Shown here: positions 12,760 through 25,199 of the stretch, in pieces | Layout: every line of letters starts with the position of its first letter | How positions within the stretch are numbered: the stretch's first letter is position 1 | NCBI GenBank assembly: GCA_039881145.1 | Contig: JAYKKI010000008.1 | Span: forward strand, 31,478,501 to 31,542,500 | DNA length: 64,000 nucleotides | Direction of reading: 5' to 3' | DNA from: Druceiella hillmani | Taxonomy: Eukaryota; Arthropoda; Insecta; Lepidoptera; Hepialidae | Notes under the pieces: generated by a model | The model's database searches: none | The model's input: the letters and a program-made list of their open reading frames with translations, nothing else | What the model was told of the DNA's origin: nothing | Translations under genes and position numbers: made by a program

Positions 12760-13215
12760 TGCACCTAGTACAAGTAACGTAATTTGTCCGGGAAAAATAA
12801 CGTAGCGACCAACAACGTTTTACTTCGAGCCAGCGCATTCAGATATCACTGACATTATCAGAAAATCACCAACCAACAAGCAGTCATACAACATGCCAGT
12901 AGTCCAATAAGTCAGGCGGGCTATGCAAACCGCTGTAACGTCTCATTCTAGGAAGGGCGCGCGTCTCGGCGTGAATAATAATGGGCGGATAAGGGCACAA
13001 TGGAACGCCCACGCGGCTGGGACGTGCGCGAGTGCCGGTAACTGGGAGCGGGACAGGAGGAATTAGTCGCGTGCCTCCTGTTCAGTGCTTTCGCTTTGAG
13101 CTGGCTGCTGGCGAATAAGAGGTTGCAGATAGTAAACTGCGTTATAGTCCGAGCCGGCGAGTAAAGGCGCTTATTGAACGGCTGGGCCCCTGCGCTGATA
13201 TCATCGAATAACTCT
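12760..13215. promoter_or_regulatory. GC-rich island with clustered transcription-factor-like words
   Basis: About 450 bp stand out from AT-rich flanks. Words include a POU-like ATGCAAA (about 12921), a SOX-like ACAATGG (about 12997), AATAATGGGCGGATAAGGG (homeodomain and GGATAA) and GGAATTAGTC. No frame of useful length is present. This is the pattern of an insect developmental enhancer, but motif content alone is weak evidence. Confidence 0.35.
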
Positions 13216-13644
13216 TTATGCAGTTCTGGGAAAGCAGTTTAGATGCTATTTCCTGAAATTGAAATGAGAAAGCTTAGATAGAAATATAGGCAAGTCATAT
13301 ATTATTCCCTTATCTTAAAAAATACATCTTTTTCACTATTAGTATGCCCGTCTGTTGTAAAATTATCAAACGACGTAAAAGTATTGAAATTTCAAGTTTA
13401 TACAGTTAAATTAGATTTTACCCACGTAGATTACCTTTAATGGATTGTCATTTTGTTTCCGTGTATTTTGACTTTACATTCTATAAAATGATTGCATAAT
13501 TTAAACACGTAACTCAGCATACATCAAAATATTATATTAAGATCCGTATCATAAATTGCGTCCTATGACATCATTTTCATGCGAGTAAATGTGATGTAGA
13601 AGAACGATATTCCGTTTTAGGATATTAATTTCGTATCGAAAATA

Positions 13645-13946
13645 TTCACAATTAAATGAAACTACGTGATGTAGTGTTATTTCTACTTTCTTCAAGTTCT
13701 TTACCACGACCTAGGTTTCGTTGTATTTATTACAAAATCTTCAGGTGGGCTGTTAGCAAAGATTGATCTTCAGGTGGGCTGTTAACAAAGATTGCTAACA
13801 GCCCACCTGAAGATGTTGTAATACAACGAAACCTAGGTCGTGGTAAAGAACTTAAAGAAAGTAGAAATAATACTAAATCACGTAGTTTCATTTAATTGTG
13901 AATAATGAATTTCTACAAAATTAACGCCAAATATACATTCAATACC
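13645..13946 (+). mobile_element. Palindromic element copy b: both arms plus tail
   Basis: The left arm (from 13645, TTCACAATTAAATGAAACTA) folds back on the right arm, which ends TAGTTTCATTTAATTGTGAA at 13902. Arms of about 120 bp match closely and contain CCACGACCTAGGTTTCGTTG. The apex (about 13740-13800) has the CTTCAGGTGGGCTGTTA segment doubled. A one-sided tail follows (AATGAATTTCTACAAAATTA, then ACGCCAAATATACATTCAAT) and ends at 13946. No coding capacity is present, so it is non-autonomous. It serves as the reference copy for the family of seven in this window. Confidence 0.9.
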
Positions 13947-16479
13947 AAAAATATTGTTGAAACCGCTTTACGTGATACATTAACAAATTATGCGAACACT
14001 GAAAAATTCATAAGAAATGTGATACGCGTTATCATAAAATCAAACCAAATTCTACATATATTATCAATTCATTTTTGATTGGTAGAAAATTAATTTAAAT
14101 TGGACTCGAAGTTTACTATTCGAAGTGCCATAGTTAGAAAAACACTTCACATGCAATTTTTTTTACTATTATTTTAACAGAAACTAATAAAAATTCATTG
14201 TAATTGCTATATAATTTAATTATTGTACACAATTGTTTAATAATATCCCACATGGTAAACTACTCTCTTTGTTAATATTCATAATCATTATCGCAAAGTA
14301 ATTATAACAAACCATAATGATAGAAACTGCCGTTTTAGTCATTATCGTTAATATTAATTATAAATTTTTTTACAAAATTTATTACTTTCCATTTTCAAAA
14401 TTTTCGAAATCAAAGTATAGTAACACCGGTATAAAGTCAGGCATATTCTACATTATTTAACATAGTTTATGGACTCCTGTATTTTGGTTTTAGTCAATCA
14501 TTAAAAAATTATCTTGAAAATTTCTCACTCAAATTATATGTCTTACTTTTTCATACATATTTAATACCTCGTAACCATTACGCGCCATTATCGAAACTAA
14601 GTAGAAATCAGTTTATTTTTATCCAATCAAATCGAAAAATAGAGTAAGTAATGTGTTTTGAGTGTATAAATGAATTTCTGGGTTTTATACCCTCTTGTAA
14701 CTTGAGCAACTTAGTGGTTAACGTATAAAATGATTAACGTATAAAATGTCGTTGAATTTCGCTTGAATTTAGTAGTGTCATTAAATCTATTGCATTACTC
14801 AAAAGCCAACATGGCGGACACTGCAAAGCGAGAGTGTTATCAGTATAGGATGCTTAGTACTTACTCACGGAATATGTTGTAGAGAAATTTAAATAAAACT
14901 TAAAAAAAAAACAATTGACTCGAATTCAAATAACCACCGAATAAGAAACCCACTAAAAAATATAAAATAATGAAAATACCAGTAATTAGTTGGAACTTTG
15001 CGGTAGAATATTGTTTCCGAACATAAATCAATTTGGAAAATACTGCTGTTGCTAAAGATTTTTGGAATCACGTACACACAAAAACATACAGAGGAGTGCT
15101 ACATTATATGAGGTAACCGGAAAATTAATTTACTAAATTGAAAGCCTCTTCCTTTTTTGTAAAAATATTAAAACAGACTTGACTAAAAATTTAAAACTGA
15201 AAAATATTATTATAAAACAAAAAACACAACTATAAGATCGGAAATGAAGAAACAAACTTTTCAAACACTTGACATTTCTTTAGGCAATGACTTGCAAAAG
15301 GGTTTCTATCCAGTGCAAAAAAACTATATAAAACAACATTTTTTTAAATCGAATGTAGATGTAAATTTATTATAAGCAATAACACGAAGCAAATACATAT
15401 ACATGACATATTTACGAAAATTTAAACATATTTAAATTGTTCTACTCAAGCGAAACCCACACTTCTATATATAATTTGTAGTTCCTATACACAAAGCGAA
15501 CGTTTCCGGTTGCTGAAATTTTAGATAAAACGTATAAATTTCATTCGTATATTGTATGAAATTACAAAAACTTCTCGAATCGGAAATGGTCCATATGAAA
15601 CTAAAATTGATTACCTCGCTTCAAAACGTCAGTTCATAGTCTCAAGGCAAGCAGACGCTAAGAACCGGCCATATTCAGACTGAAACAATGCCGTAAGCAA
15701 TGAATCATTTTGTTGTTATAAGGAGCTCGCTGTCAGTTAATCGTCCTCTTACGAAAATAATTTTAATAGTTATCCGGTTTTTAAATATACGTATTACATT
15801 TTCTCAGTGAAATACTTACTATGTTTTTTGTACATTAAAATTAATAGTTTATTTTTTGAACGTGCATTTTCTTTGCGAAAGTAAACGAACATGGCGGCTA
15901 TCTAATATTGCTGTTTATTACGTGATATTGCTGTATATACGCGTTGAATTTTTCAATTTTCCTTTTAGTGAAAAAATAATATAATTGAAAATGGTAGATC
16001 GAAGCCAATTTCGAAATTATACATTCGTCATAAATTTAATGCACGGCATTTTCAAAGTAATTTTTATGATTAGTATTGGTGACTAATTAGAATCTGCATT
16101 TTAAATAAAATGTTTTGTTAGCCTTGTTTGTCATTCGAAACTGAATATAGTTAATGGAATAAAGGTGGTTCTAATAATCTAGACAATTTCACAAATTCTG
16201 GTAAAAAATATGCTAATTCTGAAAAACATTTATAAATTAAAAAATTGTAGCTCTAAAAATTTGTACCGATGAACAACTGGCTATGGCGAATCCGGAACAT
16301 AATGACAGAAACACAAATAATTTAAAAAGGTTAATAAATACCATTTTTAGGTAAGCAAGAATTAGTTTTTATGGTCACAATTAAAAGTCATAATTCGATA
16401 AGTGTGGGTAATTACTTGGAGAGTTTATTGTTATTCAGTGCCTAGTAGTCAATTATTGAGACACATTTTTCAATCTATT
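13947..16479. other. AT-rich sequence, no supported gene
   Basis: Only chance frames are present. ATGGCGG words occur at about 14811 and 15891, and a slightly GC-richer patch lies at 15600-15740. Confidence 0.5.
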
Positions 16480-16815
16480 ACACCTTCGCTGCCGTTTTCA
16501 GATTTATCGGGGGCGGTTGGCGATCACACGTTTTCATCACACGTCAGCGCGTTTGTGTATATCATTTTTATATGTTCATCCCTTCGCAGCTTGCCCTTCC
16601 CAAAAAGCACTGCACGCCACTGGTGCAGGGCGCACTTTTCTCTCTTCACATCCTATGTTGTGGTGGAGTAAAGGCATTCACAATGCTTTGCCGCACTGAT
16701 CAGTCCTATCCATCCCGAAATGCTTCACTCCAAGTTTTGCCGAGGCTCTCCAGTTCGTCTAGCACAGTCTATTGCAAGGTCTGCTTCGGATATTTCTTTC
16801 TCTTTAAAGTTACAG
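16480..16815. other. GC-richer block with overlapping short frames
   Basis: Three plus-strand frames of 60-89 codons overlap here (16402-16820) with no recognisable domain. The base composition differs from its flanks, so this may be an old transposon fragment or an unrecognised exon remnant. Nothing in the translations let me choose. Confidence 0.25.
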
Positions 16816-17571
16816 CCTAAAGACCGTTTACAAATATATATGGATCCACCTCTGAACGTATGACCAATCTAGTTCCGTTTATAGCCTTTTATTTAGTACT
16901 CAAACGGAACTACTTTCCAGTATTCTAACAAGTGTTCCTTAATTATTGTCTCGAACAAAGATATTCGAGGAATATATCTAAGGCAACGATTGCCGAAGGT
17001 TTGGAGTCTCATTTTGTGGTCTTTTGTACCTTTCATATCTCTTAGTCATGAACTATTCTTAAGACTTCAATTCCAATTTTTAATAAAATATAAATTTGAT
17101 TTTATCGCCTCTTTCATCAGTAATTGCACATAGTTATCCTCTCGCACCTATAGATACTCTTTGTTTTTTTACTCTTCTTTGTCCTCAGTATACATGTAAG
17201 TATATTTATTTGCGTTTTACATTAAAATTACTTATCTAAAAGGAACGTTGACTCATACTAACATATTAGCTAGTGTTTTCATTCCGTCAACCAGAGACAT
17301 CGGAGCTATGCATAATCTTGCGAAACATTCAAAGATAAAGTGGATTTTCCACGAAACTTTCTGGTAATTGGTGCCACCGATGACTAGGCGGTGGCCTCGT
17401 TATGAAATATTCATCATTATTCTTTTTCGCTTTTCAGAACATATATATCACTATATATGTCTATTTCAAACTCACTCCTTTAACTGACTTTTACTATGTT
17501 CACTAGAAGGATTAAGGATCTTCTATCTTTCTTCTTATCTCCATGTTTATCGTGTAATTTAAACTTATTTC

Positions 17572-17762
17572 CGTGATGTATTGGGCTGATCACAAGGCAT
17601 ACTGTCTTAGACGACGTGCCGCACCGCGGGGATTCGATTCCGGGCCGTTCGTCAAGCGGGGCTGGACCGGGGTTGTGGTTGTCTATAAGAGATTGCCCTC
17701 GTAGTAATAAATCTGCCATACGTATAAATTAGGTACATTAAAGTAGATAAACAAATAAATTA
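17572..17762 (+). mobile_element. tRNA-derived SINE, copy 1
   Basis: The element starts near a diverged A-box region (TTGGGCTGATCACAAGGC). It carries a B-box, GATTCGATTCC, at about 17631, then a tRNA-unrelated body (TCGTCAAGCGGGGCTGGACC, then GATTGCCCTCGTAGTAATAA). It ends in an AAACAAATAAAT-type tail. Copy 2 at 46903-47105 matches along the whole length. SINEs of this kind are transcribed by RNA polymerase III and moved by a partner LINE. Confidence 0.85.
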
Positions 17763-19319
17763 ACTTATACATCGATAACGAAGTGGAAACCAATAAGAGG
17801 ACTGAATCGATTTTAGGCGAAGAAACTTTTACCTGTATAAATAAATAGAGATGTACAAATCAAATATTTTCTCTATGTATGTATTTATTGACCTGTGTAA
17901 GGATATATTTTACATTTGGAGACAGAATCGTATTATGTGAACTTATTTTTGTAAAAGGCTGCTTATATGATAATTTTAAAAAATATAAATAACTGAATAC
18001 AGTGAAGAAAGATTATTAAAGAACTATAGAAATCGAGCGAGATATCAAATTAATAAGATTTAAAAACAAATTAAACGCAAATTGAGAGCACAGTATAAAA
18101 AGTGTTCAGTAATGATTGAAGGCTCCTTAAATTGTAATATGCGGGTAACATTTTTATTTTTTTCAAAATATTTACATTGTGGATGAATTTTTTTATGCTA
18201 AGGAATGTAGCCATGGTGGTTGCAAAAACTTCGTTGAGAATTTCCCTGATCGGTGAACTCGTAATAAAAATCTGCTAATTAATCGAACAACTATTCGGAG
18301 TAACTGAAGACTGTTTTCTAAAATCAAGCTATTTGCCTGAAACTAATACAATAGTACCTTTCATACCAACTATTAAAACTCCGGGTAAAAATGTTTAGTC
18401 TCTCTTATCTTTTTTTTTAGCAGCTGCACTTCCTTGAGGTCTATCAAACGTTCTAACTCAAAACTTCTACTTGCAATAATCCCTATTCTCTATCGTGCCT
18501 TAGTTTCTTCTTGCTCCCTTTTCTTAAACCAACCATAACAACATCCAAAAAATTTTTATTCCTTTTTATTGTAGTGTATATGTCTCTCTTCAAAATAAAT
18601 ATACATATATGAAATCTAAAATACCGTTAATCTATTACATTAATTGTTTACTTTCATATAATATCGTGCTTTCTGTTTATTATTTTTTTCTTATTGCCAC
18701 ATTTTTTCAATTTTATACTCATATAATACTAGCAGTGTTGCCAGTTCCTCCCGACTATATTTAACACGGTTACGATTATGCTCTTACTTTATACGAAATC
18801 TTATAATAAACAAAAACATTTAATAATATTTATAGTAATGATACAAATCAATTATCATCAAAATTTTCTTCTCAGATAACAAGACTGGTGGAAGCAAGCG
18901 ATGTATGATTAATAAAATTTGTACACCGCACTACACCTCAAGCAGAAACGAAAAGGAACTAAAAAACGAAACACCTATCAAATTAATTCACCAGTTTCGA
19001 CGTAAGTTTCTTTCTTCGTAACATAAACACGATAACAGAATACCAAGTATCATTAAATTGTTTACCATGTTTGTTTGTAATCTTTTCAAGATTCTATAAT
19101 AAAACAACGAACCCCTATAATTTTACCATATCCGCCCGCCCAACCGACTGTCACGGTCTCGTAGTTTCTTCAGTTTTAGATCTATTTGCATTAAATTTTG
19201 CAAGTAGGCGGAGATCTCAATTAAGAAAAAATGAATGTACTCCCCATAAACGTAAAGTGGAAGCGTTTTTTCGTTTAGGCTGGGGGGGGGGTTATTTGAA
19301 AGGGTTAGTTATATGAGTC
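17763..19319. other. AT-rich sequence, no supported gene
   Basis: No repeat shared with the rest of the window and no convincing frame. A (G)9 run lies at about 19282. Confidence 0.5.
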
Positions 19320-20090
19320 TAAAAATATTTTTTAAAAAAGATATAAAAAAATATATCACCCCCATTTTTGTCGTAATTACTCAATCTAAAATTTTAGAAA
19401 AAATATAGATTATAAGACACACAAAGGTTTATGGAAAAGTATAAGGGTGATTCTAGATGTTATAAATTTTAACTATTCTCCACGTTTTACGCCTACGAAA
19501 GATATAATAGGCAATACGTCTACATTTTTGAAGTCGGGATAATGATACATCTTATGTTTAATACAATAATACATGTTTAATACAATAATATATTACTACA
19601 CATATATGTTTTATAAAAAAAGTAAAGCATTTAAAGGAGAGTTTAATGAAGATTTTGAAAGAAAAAAATTTTCTCATTTGATATAGCATGTGTCATACGA
19701 AAAAGCTTGTTATGGGGAATACAAAACTATTTTTCCACAATTTTATAACGTATATTTAAAAAAATATTCTAAAAATATGCAAAAATACAGCGTACTTATA
19801 TCCAAAACTACCGAGTCAAAAAATCAGGATTAGAAAAATCTCATTAGAAAATTACAAGAAAACTATAGCGATTATCCTAGATCTTTTAATTTTTGGAATA
19901 TGTGCCACGTTTTGGGCCCTGAAAGGTACAGTACATAATATGTTTTAATGTAATATTTACGTTGTGAAAAATTAATCTTTGTAAAAAGCTTAATAGAAAT
20001 ACTATGTAACTAAGCTTAAATGTTTACAGTGTCGAGATGTGTACAGAACCCTCGTAGTGCGAGTTCTACTCGTCCTTGGCAGGTTTTTCA
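19320..20090 (+). repeat. Lepidopteran dispersed repeat, 3' portion
   Basis: The right terminus at 20048-20090 reads GAACCCTCGTAGTGCGAGTT followed by CTACTCG and CAGGTTTTT. This matches the end of the family copy at 20287-20928. The AT-rich body upstream resembles the bodies of the other copies. The GGTTCCGTA head is not found, so this copy is truncated or its head is too diverged. Confidence 0.55.
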
Positions 20091-20286
20091 TGTTTGAACC
20101 TTGTTTATAAAAATATTAAACTTCAAAGTGACGTGTGTTTCCTCCTCTGATTTTCCAAGGGTGAGATTGAGAAATCCAAAAAATTCTAGATGCTGGCATT
20201 TGATTTCAATTTTCAAATTAAATTATATAGGTTAAATTATGTCAACAGTTTCAAGAGATACAGGCAACTACAGAGTTCTACTCTGT

Positions 20287-20928
20287 GCTTTTTAGGGTTC
20301 CGTAGCCAAATGACAAAAACGGAACCCTTATAATTTCGTCCTATCTCTCTGACTGTCAGTGTCCATAGGTCACAGAGCCATTTTACTTTTATATTATCGG
20401 TGACTATTGGCACTATATAGATAAAATTTGTGATGGTAGATGTGTTCTGTAAACCGCTATACAATGAAATAGAGGAACTATGAAAAAAAAATAATATTAT
20501 GGTTGGCACCCCATACATGTAACTGCGGGATGAAAATCCAGCGCATATAAGCGTGTGTGGTATCGTTGGATAGATTTTAAAATATGATATTGAAGTTTTA
20601 AAGTGCCTTTTTTTAAGTGAATAATTGGTGAGATATGCACTTCTAAAATTTTAAAAAGAGTGTCCTCCTTCTTTAACTTTTCAACTAATATCTGTAAAAT
20701 TCTAAAAAAATTGAGCTGAGAGAACTTATAATAAACTTTCAAAGAAAATTTGTTTAAATAAAATATCTTGTGTAGTTTTTGAGATGTGGGGTATTTTCAA
20801 TACCGACAGTAGCAATAACTTTGTTTTTAATACGGTCTTAAAGAAATACAAACTTATAGTTTAATATTGTTTGGTGCTACAGAACGCCTCGTGCACGAGT
20901 CCGACACGCACTTACTCGGTTTTTTAGA
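20287..20928 (+). repeat. Lepidopteran GGTTCCGTA-type dispersed repeat, complete
   Basis: The copy opens with TAGGGTTCCGTAGCCAAA and AAAACGGAACCC. It continues with CTGACTGTCAGTGTCC, a diverged AT-rich body, and the terminus GTGCACGAGTCCGACACGCA ending in CGGTTTTTT. It has both head and tail in the order expected for the family, so it is the reference copy here. It is non-coding. Chance minus-strand frames (20237-20742) lie over it and should be ignored. Confidence 0.8.
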
Positions 20929-22479
20929 TTATACCTTAACCCCGACAAAACAAGTTATCCATTCAACAGTAAACATCAGAAAGCCATTGTTTGATTAGTT
21001 AACGAATTCACCAAGTTCATAAATTCAAACAGTCACTCGATGAATTTCATTCATGTATGTATGTGTCGCATATAACAGTTCAGAAATTAATTTTCTTAGC
21101 AAAATGTACTGATTTATGAATTAACATTACTAAATCACTAAAGTATACTGAAATCGTCGATGCGTTTCTGTTGATACTAAACATTCTAGATAAAATGTCG
21201 GACGTTTGGAACAATTCGTATTTGCACGTATTCGAATAGAAAAAAAATCACGGGAAATAAACATGACAACATTTATTGAAACCTCCAAATCATTTTAGAT
21301 TTCTTTATGTTAAATAACATTTGAATCTGTGTTACCTCTCTTTCTGTTTTGCGTTAATAGTCTAACGCAATATTCAGCGTAAAACAAAGAAAGAGTTGTT
21401 TAAAGAGTTGTTTACAGATTTCATTCTAAAATAGGAATGTGTTTGAGAAGGATAAATATTCCAAATTCCTTTTTTGATTTTTGAAATTAGAATAAAACTT
21501 GACCGTGAATTCGACATGGTTCACATAGATTATTAATCATATACAATAGTTTATCTAATTTTGCGTCCATTTATCACAAAAAATTTATTTCTCTTTATAT
21601 GCAAATGCGCATTACATCCGGATATGAATATTTTACTAGAAAATTTCATGATTAACAAACTTTCACCATATCGTCGACAACTACGGCAATTACTTTCTTT
21701 AATATTACAAATTTGAGAAAAAAACTGCACTTATATAATATACTAATAATAGATAAGACCTAAATGCATTATTGTATGCGCAACGCGCGTGTTTATATTG
21801 TCGCTTATGTCAGCGCATTCATTTTACATTCACTTATATTAATTTAATGTCAACAGAAAATACGCCCACTTCTGCGCCCCTTGAAAATGATATGATTTAA
21901 TACAATTTTTATCATAGTTATTTCTTTGATTAAAAACGCAGTGTAAGAATACGTTCTCTATGATTAACTTACGCATAACTATTCGATATAACTATAAATT
22001 ATACAACAGGTTTATTGTAAGCGATTACATAAAAAACCTAAATCGTATGGACACTTATTGTATATAAGTCCGATATATTACATCTAATAAGTACGGAGGA
22101 ACACACTTCAAGTAACCTTAATGTTAAAAAATACAGACAAACTTATTTTAAGTAATCCTCAATAATAGCAACTCGCTATATTTTTATTTTTTCCCTAAAT
22201 TATAAAAACCAGGATTTCAAATCCTACCATTTTTTCTATTTGACATTTATAACATTTTCAATTAATTTTTCATTTATAAACATTTTAAATTCATTAACCA
22301 TTTTCAAAATATCTTAGTTTTGACTTTAACCTTTTGCTGTGTAGTAAAATACTAAATAAATAAATAGAAAAACAATGTTCATTCTTACCGCTAATTATTT
22401 CTATAAACTATTAATAAATCTTTATAAAATTACTATACTCAAACCAGTGATAACTTAAAAATCGAAAAACCGGACCGCT
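20929..22479. other. AT-rich sequence without recognisable features
   Basis: Several short inverted words are present, but no gene signal. Confidence 0.5.
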
Positions 22480-22880
22480 GTCGACCACGCTGACAAATAA
22501 ATTATTCTCCGACCCTTCAATCGATCCAAGAAAACGGCACAACCGGGATGTCAAACCGCGTCAATACCCCGACCCAATAAACTTAACTCAGAGTCGCGGC
22601 AATAAAAAAGAAAAATAAAAAAACACCTGGGTCAGGTAGAATTAGATTATGGTCAATTAATTGATGTTGGGTCGCGGACCGGGCGCTGCTTATTAGCCAG
22701 CCGGTGCGGGCGCGCCCCCCGCCGCCTCGTGAGTTATGTCCCGGAGGCGGCGCCCCCCGGAGCGACGGCCTAACTCGTGTCCCTTCACACCTCCGGATCG
22801 CGCGCGAGACGCCGCGAGAGGCACCGCGGCTGCGGTCCAGAGATGTGTGAGTATATGTATGTCGCACGGTTAGCTATAGT
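22480..22880. promoter_or_regulatory. CpG-rich island with E-box pair and homeodomain palindrome
   Basis: One flank of the island has two E-box-type words, CACCTG (22623) and CAGGTA (22633), only a few bases apart. A perfect 12-bp palindrome TCAATTAATTGA lies at 22653-22664. The rest (22670-22830) is strongly GC and CpG rich. A 94-codon minus-strand frame crosses it but is made of Arg, Gly and Pro repeats with no domain. The set suggests a regulatory element, and motif matches are short words that occur by chance. Confidence 0.4.
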
Positions 22881-25199
22881 CCTTACGATGCGGCAATAGG
22901 TTTAATTGATTTTTTTTTCACAAATTCGATATTTTTATCTCTTTTATTATGATACAACATTCTATCAATAATCTGTCCGATAATGGCAAATGATAACAAG
23001 AGACAAAACATTTTAGATCGTACCATAAGAAATTTATTCTATACTACTAATTTGAAAAAAACATTTTTTCTAGTGAAAAATGTTAATTAATTAAAACAAA
23101 CAATGCCTTTGGTCCTACCTAAACATTTATTTAAATATGTAACCTCAATATCCATGATGTGAACCGATGAAAAGTGAACACAGCGACGTTCAAAATTAAA
23201 TTCTGAAAGCGTGGTTCCAGATTCAAAATTTTATTGGGACTTATTTGTCCTGTTACTATATCTCGTATTCTACTGCACTCATAACTAATCCGAGGTGGTT
23301 ATAAATTTTAAATTATAAAACTTAATTTTTTTTAAATTGTGGAAAATATTTATGCCCTAAGCCAGATTAGAATCTCGTGCAGCAGTATGACTACTACCCA
23401 AAAATTGATGTTGGTAAAAGCTGAAACAAAGAAACGTATAAATAAAAATCAGCACAGTCGCTACCTATCGTTAAATCAATCGAACTATATTGCTCGCAGA
23501 CTCGCGCGTGTGGTCTCTACTCCTTACTGTTTATGTAAATCCAGAACTCTCCTCTTAATCTCCCCGCGCCGGCTAGTCTACTCGTTTCTTGTTTAACTTA
23601 TTACTGGCTAGCCGCAGGTAGGTGACTCTACAGGGTGCACTTCGCGTAAGTAATTTAAGATAGTTAATTTTTTTTATTATCTGGCAGCGGAATGAAACCC
23701 CACTAATACCACACATTCGTTATTTAATCATTTCATCAACACATTCAAGGTCTCGGTTTTCGTACCAATGATACGAAATAACTTAAAAAATATCATTATT
23801 CTAACAATCATTTACAGCTTTAACAGAAATATGGAATTGCATCTCTGGACCTCCTGATGATTGTCTTTGGTCAGAAACTCTATCTTCAGTTTCGTTAAAT
23901 ATGCTGCGAGTCCATTAGCTCCTCAGTGATTAAAATTTAATTGGGGTACTTTTGTAATAGTTGCATAAAGAAGTGATTAGGCATTCCAAGCCAATAGCAT
24001 ATTAGGTGATCACCAATATTAGCAATATTCTCAAAATCCATTTCATTACTTACTTCGATTTTTATCAAAGATACAAAGTCTTCAGTTTATCAGCGACAAA
24101 CATGATATACGATCATATTTTTTTTATTCGTATTAAATAAAATATTATTATACAAATGCACATTTTTAAAGATAAACTTGCAAGAAAGATACTTCAAATA
24201 CATTACTAATCGACAAGCAACTCAAAATCGATTTTCATCGAAACTTAGGGGGAAAACTTATTTCCGGCAATGGTCAATTTCTTTATACTAATAAACGCAC
24301 CATAAAATGAAGTTGAATTAGATGAAAATATTTACTAACCATATATTTAGTCATTTCAAATTACACATTACAGTACAACCCCTCGTAGTACTACGTAGTA
24401 ATGCTAACTTTGGTACTCCAGAGTTAGCATTTTCTTGTGTTCCAAAGTATGTCTCAGCTTTCCTTGTTTATTATCTGTAGTATGAGTTATGGTAATCCGT
24501 TTTCAAAATCCAAAGTAGACGAATTTAAGGATACAAGTTCGAAGTAATAAAAAACATAACTAAAACTGATGCCTGTGGGATGGATTTCCAAAATAAAATT
24601 AACAAGAATAAGTAAGCAAAAATAAAGTAGCAAAAATAAATTCTTTTTTATTCATTGATTAGCAATCTATATTTAATTAAATTATCCTTTTAGCTAAAAA
24701 GGAAAATGTCTTGGATATTCTCGATCTGATCCATCCGTGTCTCTTCAGACCGTCCTGCTTTTCTTTTTCCACTCACATTATTGATATATGTACTTTTTTA
24801 TCAGCATTACCCTATCTAAACTTCATTATTCCTATATCACATACATATTTCATTTCTTTATTCCACAATCGCTCTAATCAATATCTGTACAAAACGTATA
24901 CTCTGTAAGTCAGAATTTTTAAAAATTTCACCTGGTCCTAATGCTTCTTGTATCTTGTTAGATTTGAACTCTGTTAAAATTCGTTAAGTTTGACCTTATA
25001 GTTTCATGTAACTACTATTTTAAAAGGTTCGCTCAATCGAGCTCTTGTATCGAGGATAACTCAGTGTTTAGTATTAACTTTCATGGAAAATATTAAAATT
25101 ATTAAACCATTTATTTTTATGGCAAAGTTATCATAAATAACATTAACTGTTACTCTTTTTGTAATCAACAATTGGAAATAATATTGTCACAAGCACAAG
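22881..25199. other. AT-rich sequence, no supported gene
   Basis: Only chance frames are present. A short inverted word pair (TAATGCTAACTTTGGTACTC and GAGTTAGCATT) lies at about 24400-24432. Confidence 0.5.

Noticed and set aside
16402..16820. Three overlapping plus-strand frames
   Set aside because: They overlap in different frames and none shows a known domain, so no coding call is made. The region is listed only as an odd-composition block.
22583..22867. 94-codon minus-strand frame in the CpG-rich island
   Set aside because: The translation is Arg, Gly and Pro rich with a His-Thr-type start and no domain. Long frames are expected where stop codons are scarce because of GC content.
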